From positions 62,001-126,000 of the forward strand of contig JAFXUX010000008.1 of the NCBI GenBank assembly GCA_017524805.1: a DNA stretch of 64,000 nt. The letters are read 5' to 3'. The stretch comes from Candidatus Methanomethylophilaceae archaeon. Lineage in GTDB: Archaea; Thermoplasmatota; Thermoplasmata; Methanomassiliicoccales; Methanomethylophilaceae. Made by a program: the position numbers and the translations under genes. The notes below the pieces were generated by a model. That model did not search any database, was not told the origin of the DNA, and saw only the letters and a list, made by a program, of their open reading frames with translations. Positions 59,503 through 64,000 of the stretch are shown piece after piece; position 1 is the stretch's first letter; each line of letters begins with the position of its first letter.

Positions 59503-62500
59503 TCACTTCACCAGACGCAGGTATCCTCCGACCTTCGAGAACGAATGTCCTGTGAGGTTTTCGGGCGAAACCGTCAAGGCGTTACCTTGTGTGTCCTGGA
59601 ACTTCAGCCCGTAGAACGCGTTGTTACCGACCATCGACAGCCCATCTGCGAATGTGATGGACTCTATCGGTTTGCATCCTGAGAAAGCGCTGGTTCCGAT
59701 GTATTTGGTCGCTGATAAGTCGATGCTCCTAAGGGAAACGCATCCGGTGAACGACCATCCTTTGATTTTGAACGCCGATATCGACGCGGTCTTGAGGGAG
59801 ACGCAATTGGCGAACGATTTGGTCCCGATCTCCGCCAGATTGTCGAGGCTTACAGATTCCAGGGCGCTGCATCCATAGAACGCTTTGTCCCCGAGGGAAG
59901 AGACGTTTCTGAGGTCTGCGCTCGCGAGTGATGTGCATCCGGAGAACGCGCTGGTTCCGATGGAGACGGACGAGGACAGATTGACGGCCCACAGAGAAGC
60001 GCATCCGGTGAAAGCCCAATCTCCGACCTTCGTCGGCGTCCCTATCACCGCCTTCAGTTCGGGGCAGTTCGCGAACGCCTTGAGCCCGATGTCGTAGACG
60101 TTCCCGATGTCCGCGAGAGTCAGTTTGGAGCAGCCATAGAGCGCCTTCGTCCCGATGGAAGTGACCTTCAGTTCGATGCCTCTGACGTATACGGTCTTCG
60201 GAACCGTGATGGACGTGGGGGTGCCGGAATATCCGGTGACCGAAGCGGTGTTTTTCCCTGTGACGGTGAACACCAGTCCGCCGGAAGTCATTTTGTCTCC
60301 GGTCTTCGGCAGGTCCCTGAGCGTTTTGCCTCTCAGCTCAGACACTGTCTGCTGGACGGTTTTCCCGCTCTCGTCGGTGAACGCAGTGCCATAGAAGGCG
60401 TTGCTGCCGACATACGACAGATTCTTCGAGAATGCGGCGCTCCAAAGCTTGCATCCGGAGAACGCACTGGCTCCGATGTATTCGGCGTCGGAGATGTCTA
60501 TTTCCTTCAGGGAAACGCAGCCAAGGAATGCCCATCCCCCGATCTTCTTGGCGGACATGGCAACCGATGACAGCGATGAGCAGTTGGCGAAGGCTTTGGT
60601 TCCCACATCTTTCAGGCCGCCCAGATCTATTGACCTCAGGGAAGAGCAGCTATAGAATGCCTTCTCGCCCAGACTTGCGAGGTCCTCTGAGAGCTTGGCG
60701 GTTGTCAATCTGGAGCATCCGGAGAACGCGCTGGTGCCGATGGTCTCAACAGAAGGCGCATCGACTTCGGCCAGGTATGTGCAGCTCATGAATGCCCAGG
60801 CTTTGATCTCCTTGACGCCGGGCATGTCCGCGGATCTCAGCGATTGGCATCCGGCGAAAGCCTTCGATCCTATCTCTTTAACGCCCGCGCCCAGAGTTAT
60901 GGATGTTATCCCTTCGCCCATGAACGCTTTTTCGCCGATCCCGATGATGGAATATTCCCAAAGCATATACAGGATAGAAGACGGGATTTCGACGGCTCCG
61001 GAGATTCCCTGCTTGCATCCGACCGCGATGGCTGTCCCTTTCCCGACCACGGAATAGCGTATGTCGCCCCAGGTGAAGGATGATATCTGCGGCGAGGACC
61101 CGTTCACTATGTATGTGATATGCGCGGTCTTGTTCGCATAATTGTCGAGGAAATTGAGCGAAGCGGCTTTAGAGGTGGTGTACACGTTCAGATAGGTTGT
61201 GACTTCCTTCCTCGTTTCGGCATCATATCCGACATAAAACGCATGATTCTCGATTTTGCATCCGTCTTTCGGTTCGAAAATCATGCTTCCCAGATTATTG
61301 CAGCCGTAAAACGCATAGTATCCGATGCGGGAGACGGATTTCCCTATCTTGGCGTACTCCATCGAGGAGCATCCGTAGAATGCGCGGTCGCCTATCGTCT
61401 CCGTGGAATCCGGGATCGAAATCGAAGCCAGCGATTTGCACCCATAGAAAGCGGATTCGCCGATGGTTTTGACGGAGGACCCGATGCTTACCGAAATCAG
61501 ATTCGAGCACCCGTAGAACGCCCCTATGCCTATGGACGTAACGGTGTCGGGAACGTAATAGGATGTCGCCTTTTTCGCTTGGGGGTAGATGATCAGGGAT
61601 TTGCCATCGCGGGTCATCAAGACGCCGTTAGGGGCCTTGTACGCCGTGTTGTCGGGGCTCACCGAGAAAGACTCCATCCCTGTGCATCCTTCGAACGCAT
61701 GCTCCCTTATCGCGATGACGAGGCTGGGTATGTGGAACGAAGTGATCAGCTTGCATCCGGAGAACGCATACGTTCCGATCGTTCTGACGGATTTGCCCAG
61801 GGTGACGCCTCTGAGCGAAGAGCAGCCGTCGAAAGCGTGGCTTCCTATCGTTGTCACAGAATCCGGGATGTAGATAGATGGGAGCGATACGCATCCATAG
61901 AAAGCGGAATCGCCTATCATGGTGACCGAGCAGCCCATGGTTATCGAGGACAAGGATTCGCATACGCTGAACGCAGATGCGCCGATGCGCGTAACCGTAT
62001 CCGGGATAGAAACGCGGGACATGGATTTGCACTCGAAGAACGCGTAATCCCCTATGGCCGTCACGCCGTTCGGTATGCTGATGGAAATCAATGACGGGCA
62101 TCTGCTGAACGCGTAGTTCTTTATCTCGGTCAGCGACGCGGGAATATTGGCCGATGCCAGCGAGGAGCATCTGCTGAACGCATAGGTCCCGATGTAGGAC
62201 ACCGAATCGGGGATGCTGATGGAGTAGAGGGTCGCGCACCCATAGAAAGCGTAATCCCCTATCGTTTTCAGGGAACCGGGAAGAATAACGGACCGCAATG
62301 ATATGCATCCGCTGAATGCGTCGTTCCCTATCCCCGTCACGGAATTCGGAATCGTTATCGATGCCAAGCTTGGGCAGCCGTTGAACGCATGATATTCTAT
62401 GCCGACCAAGGAATCGGGGAGTTTCACTGTCCTCAGAGAGTCGCATCCATAGAATGCATAGCCCCCAATTGTTGTCACGGAATCGCCTATAAGGACTGAG

Positions 62501-62796
62501 GTCAGGGAATCGCACCCATCGAATGCGTAGGATCCGATGGACGTTACGCGGTACGTTCTTTTGCTGAACTCGACCGAGGACGGTATCTCAAGAGTCCCTG
62601 AAGGCTCTTTCTGATATCCGATCACGGAAGCATTGACGCCATCGGAGCTTTTGTATTCCAGCCCTTCGGAATTGAATGTCACAGCTCCGTCAGTATCAAT
62701 CGTCGTCGCGAACAGCATCGCCGCCAGAGCGACCGCCAAAGATGCGGCGAACATCAGGCATCTGGCATTTTTCCTCAGGTTTTCCGTGGCGTTCAT
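59503..62796 (-). CDS. BspA-type leucine-rich-repeat surface protein
   Basis: About 1097 residues. A signal peptide (basic NLRKNARC then LMFAASLAVALAAML) is followed by several tens of LRR_5 repeats of about 23 residues with the core IGxxAFxGCxSL and IPxSV. Repeat blocks are separated by two non-LRR inserts (about 540-620 and 800-850) with SYxVxG-like strands. No C-terminal anchor or sortase motif is visible. Such proteins are common in gut archaea and bacteria and probably bind host or microbial surfaces. ATG 62796 was chosen for the signal peptide; ATG 62814 is possible. Confidence 0.88.
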   Translation of the reverse strand: MNATENLRKNARCLMFAASLAVALAAMLFATTIDTDGAVTFNSEGLEYKSSDGVNASVIGYQKEPSGTLEIPSSVEFSKRTYRVTSIGSYAFDGCDSLTSVLIGDSVTTIGGYAFYGCDSLRTVKLPDSLVGIEYHAFNGCPSLASITIPNSVTGIGNDAFSGCISLRSVILPGSLKTIGDYAFYGCATLYSISIPDSVSYIGTYAFSRCSSLASANIPASLTEIKNYAFSRCPSLISISIPNGVTAIGDYAFFECKSMSRVSIPDTVTRIGASAFSVCESLSSITMGCSVTMIGDSAFYGCVSLPSIYIPDSVTTIGSHAFDGCSSLRGVTLGKSVRTIGTYAFSGCKLITSFHIPSLVIAIREHAFEGCTGMESFSVSPDNTAYKAPNGVLMTRDGKSLIIYPQAKKATSYYVPDTVTSIGIGAFYGCSNLISVSIGSSVKTIGESAFYGCKSLASISIPDSTETIGDRAFYGCSSMEYAKIGKSVSRIGYYAFYGCNNLGSMIFEPKDGCKIENHAFYVGYDAETRKEVTTYLNVYTTSKAASLNFLDNYANKTAHITYIVNGSSPQISSFTWGDIRYSVVGKGTAIAVGCKQGISGAVEIPSSILYMLWEYSIIGIGEKAFMGEGITSITLGAGVKEIGSKAFAGCQSLRSADMPGVKEIKAWAFMSCTYLAEVDAPSVETIGTSAFSGCSRLTTAKLSEDLASLGEKAFYSCSSLRSIDLGGLKDVGTKAFANCSSLSSVAMSAKKIGGWAFLGCVSLKEIDISDAEYIGASAFSGCKLWSAAFSKNLSYVGSNAFYGTAFTDESGKTVQQTVSELRGKTLRDLPKTGDKMTSGGLVFTVTGKNTASVTGYSGTPTSITVPKTVYVRGIELKVTSIGTKALYGCSKLTLADIGNVYDIGLKAFANCPELKAVIGTPTKVGDWAFTGCASLWAVNLSSSVSIGTSAFSGCTSLASADLRNVSSLGDKAFYGCSALESVSLDNLAEIGTKSFANCVSLKTASISAFKIKGWSFTGCVSLRSIDLSATKYIGTSAFSGCKPIESITFADGLSMVGNNAFYGLKFQDTQGNALTVSPENLTGHSFSKVGGYLRLVK

Positions 62797-62908
62797 AGCG
62801 TTTCGCCACCCCATGGCGCTCACCAAAATTAAGGGTTGGGTGGCGGCTATGATTATTGAGGTTTATTGCGGGGGCAGACCCGCGGGAATCGGGCGGGGAG
62901 AACGCCGT

Positions 62909-63247
62909 TCAGATGTCCCCGTCCCTTCCGCGGCGCCTCATGTAATCGCGCACGCACTCTTCCACGGTCCCGTCCTCGTCCGCGGACACGCGTATGCCCG
63001 CTTTCTGAAGGATCTGGATCCCGTGCATGCCAATCCCTCCGGTCAGGACGGCGTCCACGCATCCGAGGGAAACGATGGCTTCCGCCACGGCGACCCCGGC
63101 CCCCGAGGGCGAATCCATGAATTCGTTGGCTATTACCCTGTAATCCAGGCTTTCGGAGTCCACCAGAAGGAAGAAAGGGGCATGCCCGAAGTCGTCCGCT
63201 ATGTACGAATCCAGGCTTTCCCCCTCGGAAACGGCTATTATCTTCAT
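62909..63247 (-). CDS. NifX/NifB-C-type cofactor-binding protein
   Basis: 112 residues of the dinitrogenase cofactor-binding family (IADDFGHAPFFLLVD, LTGGIGMHGIQILQKAGI). Its ATG overlaps the stop of the Mrp ATPase (ATGA). Mrp/NifX-like pairs are frequent in archaea and suggest Fe-S cluster carriage rather than nitrogen fixation. It differs from the member at 27.1 kb in lacking the His-rich tail. Confidence 0.85.
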   Translation of the reverse strand: MKIIAVSEGESLDSYIADDFGHAPFFLLVDSESLDYRVIANEFMDSPSGAGVAVAEAIVSLGCVDAVLTGGIGMHGIQILQKAGIRVSADEDGTVEECVRDYMRRRGRDGDI

Positions 63248-64000
63248 TCTACCGTCTTGATGACTTTGTCGGCGATCTCTTTGAAGGCTTTGGCGGACGG
63301 CGAGTCGGGGTATCCGAGGACTATCGGAACTCCTTTGTCTCCGGAATCCACGATGCCGGGCTCTATCGGGATGCGGCCGAGGAACTGGGCGTTCATCTCT
63401 TTGGCGGTGGCTTCCCCTCCGCCGGTCTTGAAGATGTTCGTGATCTCGCCGCAATGGGGGCAGACGAACCCGCTCATGTTCTCGATTATGCCTATGATCG
63501 GAATCTTGGTCTCCGCCCCGAAGACGAGGGATTTCCTGCTGTCCAGAAGGGCGACGTCCTGAGGCGTGGTGACGATGATCATCCCATCCGCCTTGGGTAT
63601 GAGCTGGACGATGGAGATGGCTTCGTCACCGGTTCCCGGAGGCATGTCTATGACAAGGTAATCGAGTTCGCCCCAGTTCACGTCCTCGATGAACTGTTTC
63701 ACAGCACCCATCTTCACGGGTCCGCGCCACATTACGGGGGTATCTTTGCTCTGGAGAAGGAAAGCCAGAGACATGAGCTTGATGGACGGGGGTATCTCCA
63801 CCGGGATGAGCTTCCCGTTCTCGACGTTGAGCTGATCGTCTTCGGCGGCGAACATCTTGGGGATGTTGGGCCCGGTGAGGTCCAGGTCCATTATCCCGGT
63901 TTTGTATCCTTTCATCGAGAGGGTCATGGCCAGGTTGGATGAGACCGTGCTTTTTCCGACCCCTCCTTTCCCGCTCATGACGATGATGACGTGCTTGATG
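63244..64000 (-). CDS. mrp: Mrp/ApbC/NBP35-type Fe-S cluster carrier ATPase (N-terminus beyond window)
   Basis: At least 252 residues in the window. The deviant Walker A SGKGGVGKST is near the cut end; LDLTGPNIPKMF, IDMPPGTGDEAI and the cluster-binding CPHCG (in GFVCPHCGEITNIF) follow. It transfers [4Fe-4S] clusters to apo-proteins. The start lies beyond position 64000. It is coupled to the NifX-like gene. Confidence 0.92.
   Translation of the reverse strand, partial: IKHVIIVMSGKGGVGKSTVSSNLAMTLSMKGYKTGIMDLDLTGPNIPKMFAAEDDQLNVENGKLIPVEIPPSIKLMSLAFLLQSKDTPVMWRGPVKMGAVKQFIEDVNWGELDYLVIDMPPGTGDEAISIVQLIPKADGMIIVTTPQDVALLDSRKSLVFGAETKIPIIGIIENMSGFVCPHCGEITNIFKTGGGEATAKEMNAQFLGRIPIEPGIVDSGDKGVPIVLGYPDSPSAKAFKEIADKVIKTVE

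Noticed and set aside
62868-62883. GCGGG/CCCGC hairpin as terminator of the NifX-like gene
   Set aside because: No T-rich tract follows on the relevant (minus) strand.
1-64000. CRISPR array, rRNA operon, prophage or complete restriction/defence cluster
   Set aside because: No regularly spaced repeats, no rRNA sequence, and no adjacent sets of structural phage or defence genes were found.

Overview
The window looks like chromosome of a methylotrophic methanogen of the order Methanomassiliicoccales (Thermoplasmata). The reasons are archaeal ribosomal proteins (eS3ae, eL37e, eL41, uL16/L10e), an hdrC-hdrB pair, a methanogenesis marker protein 4 (MtxX) homologue, a DUF1638 protein, class I LysRS, the archaeal RNase P subunit Rpp21, Dph2, queD-queC-queE for archaeosine/preQ0, and introns in tRNA-Met and tRNA-Trp. 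In addition, none of the roughly 70 protein genes I assign ends in TAG. That fits an organism that decodes amber as pyrrolysine, although no pyl gene lies in the window. The assignment is an inference from gene content.

Layout. 1-5.7 kb: purP (cut by the window edge) coupled to an AAA ATPase; two winged-helix regulators, one with an in-frame amber codon and one reading through a tRNA-Gln; adenylate kinase; a GlcD-type FAD oxidase; an M50 protease. 5.8-14.7 kb: a PAPS-reductase/ferredoxin fusion, pyruvoyl arginine decarboxylase, a PAC2 protein, an M16 peptidase, a hydrogenase-maturation-type protease, a ModE/LysR-type regulator and hdrC-hdrB. 14.7-23 kb: eS3ae with a repeat-bearing promoter, a structured non-coding region, intron-containing tRNA-Met, a Get3/ArsA ATPase, an AMMECR1-pyrC-YkgJ run, eL37e, purF and tRNA-Ala. 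23-34 kb: membrane proteins, DUF1638, an MFS exporter, nadE, a nitrilase, tRNA-Ser, and a tight run ACT-hom-cimA-ACT-DUF711. 34.2-38.1 kb: a tRNA-Arg/eL41/tRNA-Trp transcription unit (the tRNA-Trp intron is a box C/D guide), dapB behind an 11-codon leader, and tRNA-Glu.

38.2-42.3 kb is the clearest accessory island: a 69-bp MITE-like element, an AT-richer gene for a QueC-like PP-loop ATPase of unknown role, and a decayed two-gene IS66-type element whose right end shares sequence with the MITE. 42.4-49.2 kb carries an HdrD-like Fe-S protein, nikR, a low-complexity lysine-rich protein, a CPA2 antiporter, a UshA-type phosphoesterase and Sec61-beta. 49.3-59.5 kb is mainly housekeeping: lysK, an HD phosphohydrolase, rnp4-yhbY-serS, L10e-dph2-mtxX-queD-queC-queE. 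59.5-62.8 kb encodes a very large BspA-type leucine-rich-repeat surface protein, followed by a NifX-like/Mrp pair cut by the window edge.

Many genes have an AT-rich TATA-like box 25-31 bp upstream of the ATG, as expected for leaderless archaeal mRNAs; I used this to choose several starts. I see no CRISPR array and no rRNA. No complete new defence system is evident. The best leads for new biology are the in-frame amber codon, the QueC-like island gene, the intergenic structured RNA candidates, the coupled dapB leader and the triple repeat at the eS3ae promoter.
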